From Candidatus Bathyarchaeota archaeon (GTDB lineage: Archaea; Thermoproteota; Bathyarchaeia; Bathyarchaeales; Bathycorpusculaceae), in NCBI GenBank assembly GCA_026014845.1, contig JAOZHM010000145.1, positions 1 to 14,182 on the forward strand: DNA of 14,182 nt, written 5' to 3'. Under the pieces are notes generated by a model. That model had not been told where the DNA came from and ran no database searches. It saw nothing but the letters and a program-made list of their open reading frames with translations. A program made the position numbers and the translations under genes. Of this stretch, positions 14,050 to 14,182 are shown in pieces. Every line of letters begins with the position of its first letter. Positions within the stretch are counted from its first letter, which is position 1.

Positions 14050-14182
14050 ATGAGTGAGAGAGAAGCTCGAGACAAGTTAATTCACGTTGCGAGAGAGCAC
14101 TTGCCAGATACTCTGATCAACCTTTTCACAGCTATGCTCATTTGGCTTTTCGGAGCGTTAGTGTTTCTACCCGCTGCCTACA
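14050..14182 (+). CDS. Membrane protein, partial at the window end; paralogue of the gene at 13200
   Basis: An ATG at 14050, 3 nt after the preceding stop codon, opens a frame of 44 codons that runs off the window. The protein begins MSEREARDK and its first helix contains MLIWLFGALVFLPAA, which aligns with ILLWLFGKLIFVPIA of the four-helix protein (9 of 15 identical by hand count). Both begin MSE with a charged N-terminus. This indicates tandem duplication with a small membrane-protein gene between the copies. Function is unknown. Confidence 0.65.
   Translation, partial: MSEREARDKLIHVAREHLPDTLINLFTAMLIWLFGALVFLPAAY

Overview
The window looks archaeal. Promoters are TATA-like elements about 25 bp upstream of the inferred transcript starts, Shine-Dalgarno sites are strong, TTG and GTG starts are frequent, and the genes encode an 11-subunit-type complex I/energy-converting hydrogenase cluster without NuoEFG. 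An uncultured Bathyarchaeia-like member of the Thermoproteota fits, but that placement is inference; no marker gene here fixes it.

Layout. 3-1052 (+): a coiled-coil protein of unknown function, probably cut by the window edge. 1135-2890 (-): an APC-superfamily amino-acid transporter and a small two-helix membrane protein that precedes it in the same operon. 2991-6720 (-): six genes in the order nuoA, hydrogenase small subunit (nuoB homologue), nuoC, hydrogenase large subunit (nuoD homologue), nuoH, nuoI. 6859-9287 (+), divergent from these: nuoJ in two pieces, a nuoK/mrpC-type gene and a nuoM/mrpD-type gene. 9345-12941 (-): a second nuoM-type gene and a 710-residue nuoL. 13200-14182 (+): three small membrane-protein genes, the third cut by the window edge and paralogous to the first.

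Main result. The 'NuoD' protein keeps all four cysteines that hold a [NiFe] centre (Cys67/Cys70 and Cys357/Cys360), and the 'NuoB' protein has the hydrogenase-type CxxC proximal-cluster motif. The catalytic core is therefore a group 4 membrane-bound [NiFe] hydrogenase, not a quinone or methanophenazine reductase. Its membrane arm is like complex I: it includes a NuoA homologue, which I know from Nuo/Fpo but not from Mbh, Ech or Hyf, and three antiporter-like subunits including a true NuoL. The likely role is ferredoxin-linked H2 turnover coupled to H+ or Na+ movement: NuoI-type and small-subunit Fe-S clusters carry electrons to the [NiFe] site, and H/A/J/K/M/M/L form the ion-translocating arm.

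Two features of NuoL deserve attention. Its C-terminal amphipathic region holds tandem 26-residue repeats that add roughly 50 residues to the lateral helix. It has also lost several ionisable residues of the second half-channel that are otherwise nearly invariant. Neither hydrogenase maturation genes nor a soluble electron-input module lies in the window.
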